A DNA stretch of 44,120 bases from Nitrosomonas sp. (GCA_017994575.1 JAGOKN010000016.1:1-44120); one strand, 5' to 3'. Positions 1-8,201 are shown, counted from the first letter of the stretch. Numbers and translations are program-made. Notes: generated by a model not told the origin, from the letters alone.

Positions 1-319
1 GTAGAGGGAGTGTTTTATGTGCTGCGGTTAACTGGTGTGGAATAAAACGTGTGCCCATGGCGGTACGATTGCCTGATTCAGAACCATGCCAGGAAGCGGT
101 TCCAACTTCATTATATCCAGCAGCCGATCGTAAGGGATAATAAGTGATACCGCGCACTTTATAAGGCTTATTGTAGGGCGCATTTATGTTAGGCGCTCTA
201 TGACTACCTAATCCGGCTGAATCGGATGGCGCATGAGAAAACATTGAAGCACAACCGCCAAGTAGGCCGGATATGAATAACATAACCCCAATATGCTTGG
301 TATAGATGAAATGTTGCAT
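1..319 (-). CDS. rlpA: RlpA-like septal ring lipoprotein (5' part only)
   Basis: This is the N-terminal 106 codons of an RlpA-family lipoprotein, cut by the left window edge. The start is the ATG at 319. A hydrophobic stretch ends in a lipobox (LLGGC, Cys near residue 22), so it should be an outer-membrane lipoprotein. It is followed by the family landmarks PYKVRGITYYPL, GTASWHG, TAMGTRF and TAAHKTLPL of the double-psi barrel. RlpA proteins bind or cleave denuded peptidoglycan at the septum. The catalytic His (TAAHK) is present, but the Asp normally eight residues before it (the YD of GExYD) reads as Ile here (RFI). Activity as a lytic transglycosylase is therefore doubtful. The C-terminal half and any SPOR domain lie outside the window. 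Confidence 0.85.
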   Translation of the reverse strand, partial: MQHFIYTKHIGVMLFISGLLGGCASMFSHAPSDSAGLGSHRAPNINAPYNKPYKVRGITYYPLRSAAGYNEVGTASWHGSESGNRTAMGTRFIPHQLTAAHKTLPL

Positions 320-583
320 AGAAAAATCCTTGGATGCACAAGTTCTATAATAAACAGTAAGATTATAACGGTATCTTCCGGTGAATATCTATTTTAAAGC
401 TTCTAATGGCTATTCAACGCAACATAAAAATTTGAATTAATTCTACCTGACCATATTATCATCAGTCTCATACTTGAGAGCACGATTAGTAGGTGGCCTC
501 GTGCGAAACCAACAGATTTTTTGCGATGAAACAAGTTATTTGTAGGCTATTTTCCGATATATCTACTGAAAGAAGGATTGAAA
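320..583. promoter_or_regulatory. divergent intergenic region rlpA / agmatinase
   Basis: This 264-bp AT-rich spacer must hold both divergent promoters, but I see no convincing -35/-10 pair. A short inverted repeat (GCACGA at 480-485, TCGTGC at 499-504) lies about 80 bp upstream of the agmatinase start. The agmatinase Shine-Dalgarno AGAAGGA is at 571-577. Confidence 0.3.
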
Positions 584-1561
584 ATGATTGATGACAGTGA
601 CATCCAGATCGATGGCGCCATAGCACGTAATAGTCCTTATGGATTGTTGCGCGAGCCCACTTTTGCAGGAGTTCTTTCCTTCATGCGGCGTAATTACAGC
701 AAGGATCTTACTAATGCTGAGCTTGTTATCAGTGGGATTCCACTTGATTTGGCGGTGTCTTATCGCTCGGGTGCGCGTCTAGGGCCACAGGCGATTCGAT
801 TGGCTTCGGCGGAAGTTGCTTCGTTGAAGCCCTATCCCTGGGGCTTTGATCCATTCGAGAATCTGGCTGTGATCGATTTTGGCGATTGCTATCTGGATGT
901 TCATAATCCAATGACGATTCATGATGCAATCGTTGATCATGCGCGACATATTCTTAAATCTGATGCACGCATGCTGACCTTTGGTGGAGATCATTATATA
1001 ACTTATCCATTATTGAAAGCGCATGTCGAAAAGATTGGCGAACCGCTTGCGTTAATTCATTTCGATGCACATAGTGATACCTGGGCTGATGATAAATCCA
1101 GTTCACTGAATCATGGTTCAATGTTCTATAAGGCTGTGAATGATGGATTGATTGATCCCAAGCGTTCAGTGCAGATTGGTATTCGTACCTGGAATGATGA
1201 TTTTATGGGCATCCATGTTTTGGATGCTGCTTGGGTGCATCGGTATGGATCCGATGCAGTGATTGCAGAAGTTGAACGCGTAGTGGGTAATCATCCGGCT
1301 TATTTTACCTTTGATATTGATTGCCTCGATCCTGCTTTTGCACCTGGTACCGGAACGCCGGTTTGCGGAGGATTATCGACTGCACAGGCATTAGCCATTA
1401 TTCGTGGATTGACCGAACTCAATCTGATTGGCATGGATATCGTTGAAGTAGCACCGGCTTATGATCAAAGCCAGATCACTGCGCTCGCTGCAGCACATAT
1501 TGCCTGTGATCTAATCTGTCTGTTTGCAAAACGCAAGACAGATGGATTATTGAAGATCTGA
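584..1561 (+). CDS. speB: agmatinase-family ureohydrolase
   Basis: A 325-residue enzyme of the arginase/agmatinase/formimidoglutamase family. These enzymes hydrolyse a guanidino group with a binuclear Mn site, and agmatinase turns agmatine into putrescine and urea. All metal-ligand motifs are visible: GGDHYITYP near residue 136, HFDAHSDTW near 160, and FDIDCLDPAFAPGTGTP near 245. The length fits agmatinase. I chose ATG 584 because AGAAGGA (571-577) lies 6 bp upstream; the in-frame TTG at 578 would abut that site. Guanidinobutyrase or a related ureohydrolase activity cannot be excluded from sequence. The gene stands alone and faces the barrel-protein gene convergently. A urea-releasing enzyme would fit an ammonia oxidiser, but that is inference. 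Confidence 0.85.
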   Translation: MIDDSDIQIDGAIARNSPYGLLREPTFAGVLSFMRRNYSKDLTNAELVISGIPLDLAVSYRSGARLGPQAIRLASAEVASLKPYPWGFDPFENLAVIDFGDCYLDVHNPMTIHDAIVDHARHILKSDARMLTFGGDHYITYPLLKAHVEKIGEPLALIHFDAHSDTWADDKSSSLNHGSMFYKAVNDGLIDPKRSVQIGIRTWNDDFMGIHVLDAAWVHRYGSDAVIAEVERVVGNHPAYFTFDIDCLDPAFAPGTGTPVCGGLSTAQALAIIRGLTELNLIGMDIVEVAPAYDQSQITALAAAHIACDLICLFAKRKTDGLLKI

Positions 1562-1577
1562 TATATCGGTGTCAGAG

Positions 1578-1624
1578 CCAAGCTGGGCGAAACGAGGAGT
1601 GATTTCTGTGGTTTGCCAGCTTGG
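1578..1624. terminator. possible terminator between convergent genes
   Basis: A perfect 9-bp inverted repeat (CCAAGCTGG at 1578-1586, CCAGCTTGG at 1616-1624) separates the convergent agmatinase and barrel genes. The loop is long (29 nt) and there is no T-run, so the terminator role is tentative. Confidence 0.3.
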
Positions 1625-1677
1625 TTAGCAATGACTCGATGAGTGCTACATGAGTTGCTAGCTAGTTTCTAGCATCA

Positions 1678-2946
1678 TTAAAAAACATAGCGTAAATTAA
1701 GGCCGCCTCCCCAATCGGGACTCCGTTCCGAAAGACCTCTCAGACCATAAATATTGAGCCTGAAATTATCGCTGATCCGTTGTGAAACATAGATACTGAT
1801 ATCTCGGGTGTCTTGCAGTTTTACCGGTGATTGACCCATGTTGTAACTGGTTCCTATACTGGTTCTTGATGACAATTGGTAACCAATTCCGGCGGCACCA
1901 TATAGCACGTTATGAAAAGTTACCCCGGCTGGATTGCCAAGCACACGATAGCCAAAAGTTGCGCTTAAGATGAAGCGCGAGATTGTTTTATACAGATCTC
2001 CCTGAATGGCAAAATCGACCTGACCGGTTCCTAGATTCCGACTGGCGCTGGCAGTAGGAATTTTTAAGCGGGTTGTAATATCAAATCCAATACCAGTTGG
2101 TGCATGGTCGATTAAATTGTAGCTAAATGCTGTGATGATATCGCCTAAACCTGATTGAGAAGATGTGGTCGTAGATGATCCTCCTAAAGGTATACCTCCC
2201 GTGATCCCCGAGGCGCTAATCTTGCTCTGTCTTCCAGAGTTATCGCTTTCGCTGCCGCTGTTGTCGTCACCGCCTCCTCCGCTGCTGCCACTGTCGCTGT
2301 TGTCGTCGTCGCCTCCGTTGCCACTGCCGCTGTTATCGTCACCGCCTCCGCCACTGCCACTACCGTTGTTATCGTCACCGCCTCCTCCGCCGCTGCCACT
2401 ACCGCTGTTATCGTCACCGCCTCCTCCGCTGCCACTGCCGCTGTTGTCGTCACCGCCTCCGTTGCCACTGCCGCTGTTATTGTCGTCATCGCCCCCGCTT
2501 CCACTACCGCTGTTGTCGTCGCCACCGCCGCTGCCGCTCCCACCACCGCTGTTATCATCATCGTTGTTTGAACAATCATCGTTTTCTTCATCACAAACAA
2601 CAATACCGCCTCCACCTCCACCGATTAAACCTCCACCAATGTCACCACCACCGATGATTGATCCTCTGCCATCGATGCCACCAATTCCGGGGCCAAGCAC
2701 ATTGCCCGGTCCTGTAATGTTCAGAAAAGGAACGATGACTCGGAAAGTTGCGCGTCCATTATCGTAGCGTGCCGTGAAAGGTGCATACCAAATATCAGTC
2801 GATGTGGCGCCACCATAATTACCCGTTGTAAAGTCGGTTGCAGCACTAAAGCTTAATCCATTGGCAGCTGATGCTGTAGAAGAACCATAAGCAAATACTA
2901 GCAGCAGAGCTAAGCTTGTCTGCTTAAATAAAAATGTTGAGTGCAT
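1678..2946 (-). CDS. outer-membrane beta-barrel protein with Gly/Ser/Asp repeat linker
   Basis: A 422-residue secreted protein. From ATG 2946 it opens with a clean signal peptide (FLFKQTSLALLLVFAYGSSTASA). A TTG at 2985 would add 13 residues before the signal; neither start has a clear Shine-Dalgarno. Residues about 20-90 are followed by a Gly-rich run and a CDEENDDC cysteine pair. Then come roughly 110 residues of DDNSGSGSGGGG-type repeats. The last 170 residues look like an outer-membrane barrel of the MetA-pathway/phenol-degradation type (PF13557-like), ending in an aromatic residue (NLRYVF), as barrels do. The linker splits the barrel-like segments, so it may form a long acidic surface or periplasmic loop. 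The function is unknown. It is the distal gene of a minus-strand group with the DUF5666-like and DUF6502-like genes, 436 bp away from the nearest. Confidence 0.7.
   Translation of the reverse strand: MHSTFLFKQTSLALLLVFAYGSSTASAANGLSFSAATDFTTGNYGGATSTDIWYAPFTARYDNGRATFRVIVPFLNITGPGNVLGPGIGGIDGRGSIIGGGDIGGGLIGGGGGGIVVCDEENDDCSNNDDDNSGGGSGSGGGDDNSGSGSGGDDDNNSGSGNGGGDDNSGSGSGGGGDDNSGSGSGGGGGDDNNGSGSGGGGDDNSGSGNGGDDDNSDSGSSGGGGDDNSGSESDNSGRQSKISASGITGGIPLGGSSTTTSSQSGLGDIITAFSYNLIDHAPTGIGFDITTRLKIPTASASRNLGTGQVDFAIQGDLYKTISRFILSATFGYRVLGNPAGVTFHNVLYGAAGIGYQLSSRTSIGTSYNMGQSPVKLQDTRDISIYVSQRISDNFRLNIYGLRGLSERSPDWGGGLNLRYVF
2240..2565. repeat. coding minisatellite (Gly/Ser/Asp linker)
   Basis: About ten imperfect tandem units of roughly 27-36 bp, reading on the minus strand as DDNSGSGSGGGG variants. 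The near-identical units (for example the TTGTCGTCACCGCCTCC type) make slippage and copy-number change likely. Confidence 0.8.
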
Positions 2947-3382
2947 AAGAATTGGGTTTAATTTGCGTGATTTAATCAAATTCAAAGAGAGTATTTAATA
3001 ATCAATGGCAACACTTATGGATAATTGGGTGATGATAGATATCATGTTGATATATACGTTATTTCCTACAGGGTGATTTATTTTTTCTTACGCAGAATAA
3101 AGCTATCTGTTTGAAAAGTAAATAAGTATTTTTCCTGTTTTTATCTCAATATTTGCTTGGAAAGAAATGAATAGATATTCTTTGTGCGTTTTATTGGATC
3201 AAGGCAACCATGAGAAAAATATAGCGTGATGATAACTCTGGAGTTGAATGACAGGTACTAGAGATCTCTGGTCAAGGGCCTGGCAAATTCAGTTTAGATT
3301 CAGCCAAAGTAATAGAAATTTCAGTGTTAGTGTTTTTTCAAGCAGAGAAAAATTTCGTATTTAATTTTTGATCGCCGCTATT
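2947..3382. other. non-coding gap upstream of the barrel gene
   Basis: This 436-bp AT-rich stretch should contain the barrel-gene promoter and the 3' end of the DUF5666 transcript. I see no gene and no convincing terminator or promoter. The only oddity is a small perfect palindrome AGAGATCTCT at 3260-3269. Confidence 0.4.
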
Positions 3383-5002
3383 TTATCGATCTACATGGCG
3401 ATCATGGTGTTCTCTGTGATCGCGGGTCCTATCAGGTACATCGAAATCTCGTTGAATATCCCCATGATCACGCACTTTGTCTGATAAATCGTTATCTCGG
3501 AGATCGTTATTCCGATGATCATTAGGTCTATCTGAAGAATCAGGTTCTCTTGCTTTTTCAGGTTTGTCCACGAGATCTTTTTGATTATCTGTAGAAGATC
3601 CTGAATGATCTGATTTGTTATCATCTTTAAATGAATGCGATGAGTCTTTTGAGCGATGATCACTATCGGAAGAAGAGCTTTTGCCGGAATTATTATTAAT
3701 TTCCCGTTTTAAAGCTCCTTTGTTGTCGTCATCATGCTCACTACCGCTGCGATTACTTCCGTTTTCTTTATAAGATTGGGTTTCAAGCTCATTATCTGAA
3801 TTGTTCTTTTTATCTTTGCTATCGTTATCTGAAATGCTTCTGTCATTTCTCTCGATAATTTGAATGGGTGATTCATTCTTTAACTCAATGCGCTCTGCAA
3901 TAATGCGCTGATCAGCACTTAATCTGCCACTGACTTGGATGCGTTGATCAGGTCTGAGATCATTTCTTGCATTACCTGTAGTGATTGGCGTACTAGAGTC
4001 AAGTGTGACTATTCGATTGCCCAAATTCAATTCTTTGCCATTGAGCGTGTGAACGAATCCTTCGATCACAATATGCTCTACAGCTCCGATGCTTTTACGC
4101 ATTGGTTCCATTTGGATCTGTTGTGCTCGCAGATTATTGCCATCCCAATGACCAGATACCGACACTTCCATGCCCTGAGAAATAGCTGAAGGGAGCTGTT
4201 TCATATCTAAATTGATACGAGTGCCATTGATTTCAAATCCTTTAGGATCAATTTGCGCGGCATGGCCATTTACTCTGGCTTCTGCGAGAGGAGAGCTTGT
4301 TTCAATACGCGATGCCACGATGGTTCCGCTTGCAAGTCTGTGCCCGCTGACTTGAATCCAATCGCCGGTTTTTAAGTTTGCAAAATTTGCATGATCTTTA
4401 GACTGATCAATGTGGACCGTTTGACCTAAAACATGCATTTTCCCGTTTTCATGATTAATACCGGTAATAGGACCGACTGCTGCATGAATGACAGCAATGT
4501 TGCTTGCTTTAAGTTCAGATCCTGTGTCCATTGCGCGTGCGGCAACTACCTGTCCCACTGCTAGATCACGAGCTTTAGATTGACGACCATCCACTGAGAC
4601 TGGTGTATCGGAATCATAGTGTATTTCAACGCCATTGACACAGATACTGGCAAAGCCAGTAATAACGCCAATAACTCCAGTACCACCGATACCGCCATCG
4701 CTCGCAACATTTCCAGTGCCACCAATTCCTCCTTCAGGATGCCCCGTACCTCCAATTCCACCGTTGTGAATGCCAGTGCCACCAATACCCGCTTGAGGAG
4801 TACCTGTGCCGCCGATGCCAGATTGAGGGGATCCCGTGCCTCCTATGCCTGATTGAATGAGAGCTGCAGGATTAACTAACGAAGTATTCGATTCACAGTT
4901 GCTTTTTGCTAACGCGCTGACTGAGTATATCAATAGCAATGCAGCGATACTCAATAAATGAGCAATACTCAGATATATCGCTGTATATGAAATTTGTCTC
5001 AT
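3383..5002 (-). CDS. secreted DUF5666-like repeat protein with charged tail
   Basis: A 539-residue exported protein. I start at ATG 5002, which gives MRQISYTAIYL and a signal peptide ending near SVSALA; a TTG at 5014 is possible. Residues about 45-110 carry six GIGGTG motifs. These are followed by about four beta-rich repeats of the DUF5666 type (for example GFASICVNGVEIHYD, VGQVVAARA, LKTGDWIQVSGH, LRPDQRIQVSGR), resembling small OB-like barrels. The last about 160 residues are low-complexity and very rich in Asp, Ser, Lys, Arg and His. The function is unknown. The gene lies 28 bp downstream of the DUF6502-like gene and is probably cotranscribed with it. The His/Asp tail suggests metal or polyanion binding at the cell surface, which is only inference. 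Confidence 0.7.
   Translation of the reverse strand: MRQISYTAIYLSIAHLLSIAALLLIYSVSALAKSNCESNTSLVNPAALIQSGIGGTGSPQSGIGGTGTPQAGIGGTGIHNGGIGGTGHPEGGIGGTGNVASDGGIGGTGVIGVITGFASICVNGVEIHYDSDTPVSVDGRQSKARDLAVGQVVAARAMDTGSELKASNIAVIHAAVGPITGINHENGKMHVLGQTVHIDQSKDHANFANLKTGDWIQVSGHRLASGTIVASRIETSSPLAEARVNGHAAQIDPKGFEINGTRINLDMKQLPSAISQGMEVSVSGHWDGNNLRAQQIQMEPMRKSIGAVEHIVIEGFVHTLNGKELNLGNRIVTLDSSTPITTGNARNDLRPDQRIQVSGRLSADQRIIAERIELKNESPIQIIERNDRSISDNDSKDKKNNSDNELETQSYKENGSNRSGSEHDDDNKGALKREINNNSGKSSSSDSDHRSKDSSHSFKDDNKSDHSGSSTDNQKDLVDKPEKAREPDSSDRPNDHRNNDLRDNDLSDKVRDHGDIQRDFDVPDRTRDHREHHDRHVDR
4674..4855. repeat. GIGGTG coding repeats
   Basis: Six near-identical copies of a 30-bp unit that reads on the minus strand as GIGGTG plus four variable residues. 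The unit is recognisable on the plus strand as CCAGTGCCACCAATACC variants. Confidence 0.8.
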
Positions 5003-5030
5003 TCTGTTTAGCAAGTTTATTTTTAGCTCA

Positions 5031-5930
5031 TTAGCTATGCGGATTAGCTTCTATTTCAGCGGACTCTTCAGATTCAATGGGTTCACTGAAATAGTAGATT
5101 CCGAATGTCATGCGATGGTGTGGACCACTTTGCAGTACATCGTTTTTTTCTAGCTCTATGGCCTCTTTATTGATAGCAAGAAGAGATTCCATTCCCAAAA
5201 GTTCAGATCTCTCTGCAAGTAGCTTTACTGACTCTGCGCTTAATTTATCGTAATAAACGCTTCGCTCCAGAAATGGTTGACTGACGCCTAATAAATTATT
5301 GGTGGCCGCTGCGGCATGATCATGTAAGTTATGGCCAAAGTAGTAAACTTTTTCGTCAAAACCATTGGCTGGAATAAATGCTGCGGTGTTGAGGCATACG
5401 CAGTTATCGTCATCAAAGCGAGCGATGCCAAGTCTTAACCATTCGTCAAGAACAACGCGTGATCGAATATCACAACTCACGCTGGCAACTAACCCCTCAA
5501 AAGAAATATCCCCTCCTTTTTTAGTAAATCTTGGCAAAGGCTTGGGTTGGTTGTTTTCGTCAAGATAACGGGCATCACTTGTCCAAAGACTGACTAGTCG
5601 AGCGCCTAATGAAACAGCTTGCGGGATAGTTTCTATATTTGAACGCGCGCACTGACGTAATCGCTTGATATCTTTTCGGTGAATGCCAGTAAGCAAGCTC
5701 AAGTGGCTATCGGTGGAGGGCTTATCTCCGATTCTGAATTCCTTTTCTGCTACTTCCACAAAAATATCTTTCAGCACCTCAGATAAATAGGGAAAGGTAA
5801 TTCCCTTTGCCAGCATCAACTTAATGAATGGGCGTAATACTCGGCGTAGTGCAGAAACAAGCGTTAATGAGAGAGTAGAGTTAATTTGACGAACACCATG
5901 CATATAAATTATCGGGTAAGTAAGTGACAT
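5031..5930 (-). CDS. DUF6502-like protein, possible winged-helix regulator
   Basis: A 299-residue cytoplasmic protein with no signal peptide. Residues about 25-95 (LRRVLRPFIKLMLAKG, SEVLKDIFVEVA, LTGIHRKDIKRLR) have the look of a helix-turn-helix or winged-helix fold. I recognise this as the DUF6502 type, though not with certainty. The start ATG at 5930 lacks a Shine-Dalgarno. The predicted extended -10 on the minus strand (5952-5960) would leave a leader of only about 15 nt. It is followed at 28 bp by the DUF5666-like gene. It is a reasonable candidate for the protein that binds the four palindromic boxes in the divergent spacer, one of which is directly upstream. That link is inferred from position only. 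Confidence 0.6.
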   Translation of the reverse strand: MSLTYPIIYMHGVRQINSTLSLTLVSALRRVLRPFIKLMLAKGITFPYLSEVLKDIFVEVAEKEFRIGDKPSTDSHLSLLTGIHRKDIKRLRQCARSNIETIPQAVSLGARLVSLWTSDARYLDENNQPKPLPRFTKKGGDISFEGLVASVSCDIRSRVVLDEWLRLGIARFDDDNCVCLNTAAFIPANGFDEKVYYFGHNLHDHAAAATNNLLGVSQPFLERSVYYDKLSAESVKLLAERSELLGMESLLAINKEAIELEKNDVLQSGPHHRMTFGIYYFSEPIESEESAEIEANPHS

Positions 5931-5951
5931 AAGAAGTTATGTCTAAATATT

Positions 5952-5960
5952 ATTCTAACA
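5952..5960 (-). promoter_or_regulatory. extended -10 for the DUF6502-like gene
   Basis: On the minus strand the sequence reads TGTTAGAAT, a TGnTAGAAT extended -10, about 22 bp before the start codon. There is no good -35; the first operator box covers that position. Confidence 0.45.
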
Positions 5961-5963
5961 TAA

Positions 5964-5982
5964 TGTGGGAAAATTTTACACA
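5964..5982. promoter_or_regulatory. operator box 1
   Basis: TGTGGGAAAATTTTACACA is an imperfect 19-bp palindrome centred on 5973. It is the copy nearest the DUF6502-like gene and lies over the expected -35 region of its promoter. Confidence 0.6.
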
Positions 5983-6085
5983 TTGTGATGATTGTTTATA
6001 TTAGTAGTATAGGTGTTCTGTTGCAGAATTGCTGAATTATAATATAAGTATAAGATATATATGTGTATTTCTGACCTCTATAAAA

Positions 6086-6104
6086 TGTGTGAATATTTTA
6101 CACA
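6086..6104. promoter_or_regulatory. operator box 2
   Basis: TGTGTGAATATTTTACACA matches box 1 at 17 of 19 positions. It is flanked by AAA and TTT, which extend the dyad. It lies mid-way between the divergent promoters. Confidence 0.6.
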
Positions 6105-6245
6105 TTTCCTGATGGAAGTGCTGATTATGAGATTGGCTATATCAAGCAACTTATATACATAAAGATTGAAAAAATCAAATAACACAGATAATTAATAAGG
6201 AAATAATGGTATTGGTAGGTTATAAGAGAAATCTTACAGAGCTGC

Positions 6246-6274
6246 TTGACATGGGAAAATTTCCCACGTATAGT
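6246..6274 (+). promoter_or_regulatory. sigma-70 promoter of the cupredoxin-propeller gene
   Basis: TTGACA (6246-6251), a 17-bp spacer and TATAGT (6269-6274) form a near-consensus sigma-70 promoter. Transcription would start near 6281, leaving a leader of about 97 nt. Operator boxes 3 and 4 cover its spacer and its start site, so repression is expected. Confidence 0.75.
6250..6268. promoter_or_regulatory. operator box 3 in the promoter spacer
   Basis: CATGGGAAAATTTCCCACG contains the perfect dyad TGGGAAA-A-TTTCCCA. It fills the spacer between the -35 and -10 hexamers, the classic place for a repressor. Confidence 0.65.
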
Positions 6275-6282
6275 TTAACTAT

Positions 6283-6301
6283 CGAGGGAAAATATCACAC
6301 A
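6283..6301. promoter_or_regulatory. operator box 4 at the transcription start
   Basis: CGAGGGAAAATATCACACA shares the GGGAAAAT core and the CACA end of the other boxes. It begins 33 bp after box 3, about three helical turns, so two dimers could bind the same face of the DNA. Confidence 0.55.
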
Positions 6302-6377
6302 GATAAATGATGTGCATTTTGATGAATTTCCCCCGAGAAGTTGAGGGCAAATTTTTATTTTTTGAGGAGGGGATTTT

Positions 6378-8201
6378 ATGTTTAAAAATAATGATTTCAG
6401 GAAAGTTGTGAAAGCAATCGTTTCTGTATCGACAGTTTTGACTATTGCGTCAATCAATCATGCTGCTGCGGGAGATAACGAAGTTAGTTTTGAACTAACA
6501 GATAATCCAGGATCTTGGTTTGATACGGGTTCAGAGGTAGCAGGAAGTCGCTCTATTGCAATTGCATCACCTGGTGTGCGGGTCAAGTTTTCTGGCAATT
6601 CAAATACTGTGCATACAAGAAGCAGTTTGATCTTTCCAACGGGTGCCGCAAATATGCCATTTAATACAAAGCCTACAAAAGGTGGTGATGAAGTAACGCT
6701 GACCACGCCGGGCTTGTATGTTTTTACTTGTAGCATCCATCCTTACATGTTTGGTGCAGTGATTGTTGATAATCCAAATACAACTGGTTTAGATCTTGGG
6801 TCTTCCATTAGTTTGATCAATGGCATTACTGTTCCTACAAGTAGCGATCTGGCAACTCGCCTGCTGCGCACTTTCTTTATCGCAACCAATCCAGCTAATT
6901 GGCAAGACTACGCCAGTAATAATCCATGGCACATTACTTATCCTAATGTTGATGTGCGCGTCGATATTGGTGTGGTTAATCTACCGGATGTTTTGAATGC
7001 CCGATATGGCAATGATGTGTCATTAAGTGTACTGGAAAAACCTCAAACGCCCGCAATTGGTGAAATCTGGGTAGCTACTCAATTTGAAACCACCTCAGGA
7101 AAGGAAAAACCAGGTACCGTATCAGCTATTGATGGCGCTACTTGGCAAGTGACCCGTAAAGTAGCATTGCCTTCGATTGAAATGAATAATCCACACAATA
7201 TGTGGACTGATAAAAACCAAAATGTTATTTACGTAACGCAATGGTTTGATAAGAAATTAACCGTTTATGACCGCCAAACAGGTGCGCTGATTCGCAATGT
7301 ATCGGTCGGCGAAGCGCCAGCGCATGTCATGACCTTGACCGATTCAGATCGACTTCACATAACCAATAATGGTGATACGCGCACCGATTCAGTGATGGAA
7401 TTGTCTCCATTTGCAGCCAATGTACTGCGCAGAATTGATATTGGACGGGGTAATGCGCATGCGCATTGGATGAGCCATGATGGTAAAACCATGGTAACGC
7501 CTAATGTACTGACAGGCGACTCCACACAATACAATTTTCATACAAATCAGATTGAAGCCATTCTGCCGGTAAGCGGTCCTTTGAGTCATCCTCTGGCAAC
7601 AGGCATGATGCCGGACGCAAGCAAATATTATGTGGCTAATTTGCTGGATAGCACACTGGCCGTTGTGAACATGGATACGCATCAGGTTACTAAACATATC
7701 AATTTGATTGAAAACTATAACCCAGTGTCGGGCGAAATTGCTGGACCCGTAGGTGCACTGCCGATTCAAACGCCTGTTTCTCCCGATGGGAAAAATATGG
7801 TTACTGCCAATACACTGACCGGTACGATAACTATTGTTGATACCGGTACCGATGAAATGGTTGCCATGCTGCCTTGCGATCCCGGTTGTCACGGTGTGCA
7901 ATATGGTGCCAAGAAAGGAGGCGGCTACTACGCTTATGTTTCAAGCAAATTCTCGAACAGAATGCTAGTGGTTGATCCCGATCCTAATGGCGATGGAAAT
8001 CCAGTCGATGCCAAGATTGTAGGCAAGATTGGATTATTTTCAGCCAGCACCACAAAAATGGATGACAGCATTAAAGGTAATCCAGGCATGGGTGGACAAG
8101 GCATTCTGCCAATTCCTGTCGTGTATAACGGCTGGGTTCAGAATCTACCGGATGCTTGGAGTAAGCAATTGACTGCAGCGCAACAAGATCCAATTAAATA
8201 G
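6378..8201 (+). CDS. periplasmic cupredoxin fused to a His-rich beta-propeller
   Basis: A 607-residue exported protein with a strong Shine-Dalgarno (GAGGAGGGG) before ATG 6378 and a signal peptide ending near HAAAG (residue 32). Residues about 35-132 form a cupredoxin. The type-1 copper ligands are readable as His79, Cys118, His121 and Met124 (CSIHPYM, the short C-x2-H-x2-M loop of amicyanin). Residues about 225-590 are YVTN/NHL-like propeller blades (WVATQF, VYVTQWF, YYVANL, MVTANTL, YAYVSSKF). His residues recur at blade starts: 273, 316, 361/363, 404 and 505. C500-DPG-C504-H505 is a CX3CH motif, not a canonical CXXCH. The protein probably transfers electrons or handles copper in the periplasm, and a second metal site on the propeller is possible. 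The substrate is unknown. It is divergent from the DUF6502-like gene, under an operator-covered promoter, and 95 bp before the RTX-like gene. Confidence 0.75.
   Translation: MFKNNDFRKVVKAIVSVSTVLTIASINHAAAGDNEVSFELTDNPGSWFDTGSEVAGSRSIAIASPGVRVKFSGNSNTVHTRSSLIFPTGAANMPFNTKPTKGGDEVTLTTPGLYVFTCSIHPYMFGAVIVDNPNTTGLDLGSSISLINGITVPTSSDLATRLLRTFFIATNPANWQDYASNNPWHITYPNVDVRVDIGVVNLPDVLNARYGNDVSLSVLEKPQTPAIGEIWVATQFETTSGKEKPGTVSAIDGATWQVTRKVALPSIEMNNPHNMWTDKNQNVIYVTQWFDKKLTVYDRQTGALIRNVSVGEAPAHVMTLTDSDRLHITNNGDTRTDSVMELSPFAANVLRRIDIGRGNAHAHWMSHDGKTMVTPNVLTGDSTQYNFHTNQIEAILPVSGPLSHPLATGMMPDASKYYVANLLDSTLAVVNMDTHQVTKHINLIENYNPVSGEIAGPVGALPIQTPVSPDGKNMVTANTLTGTITIVDTGTDEMVAMLPCDPGCHGVQYGAKKGGGYYAYVSSKFSNRMLVVDPDPNGDGNPVDAKIVGKIGLFSASTTKMDDSIKGNPGMGGQGILPIPVVYNGWVQNLPDAWSKQLTAAQQDPIK

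Noticed and set aside
2165-2767. Proline/leucine-rich 200-codon frame on the plus strand opposite the barrel gene
   Set aside because: It is the antisense of the Gly/Ser/Asp repeat; the composition is explained by the repeat, and the barrel gene has a signal peptide and a barrel end.
3260-3269. Perfect palindrome AGAGATCTCT
   Set aside because: It resembles part of the MITE end, but the rest of the element and the second terminus are absent.
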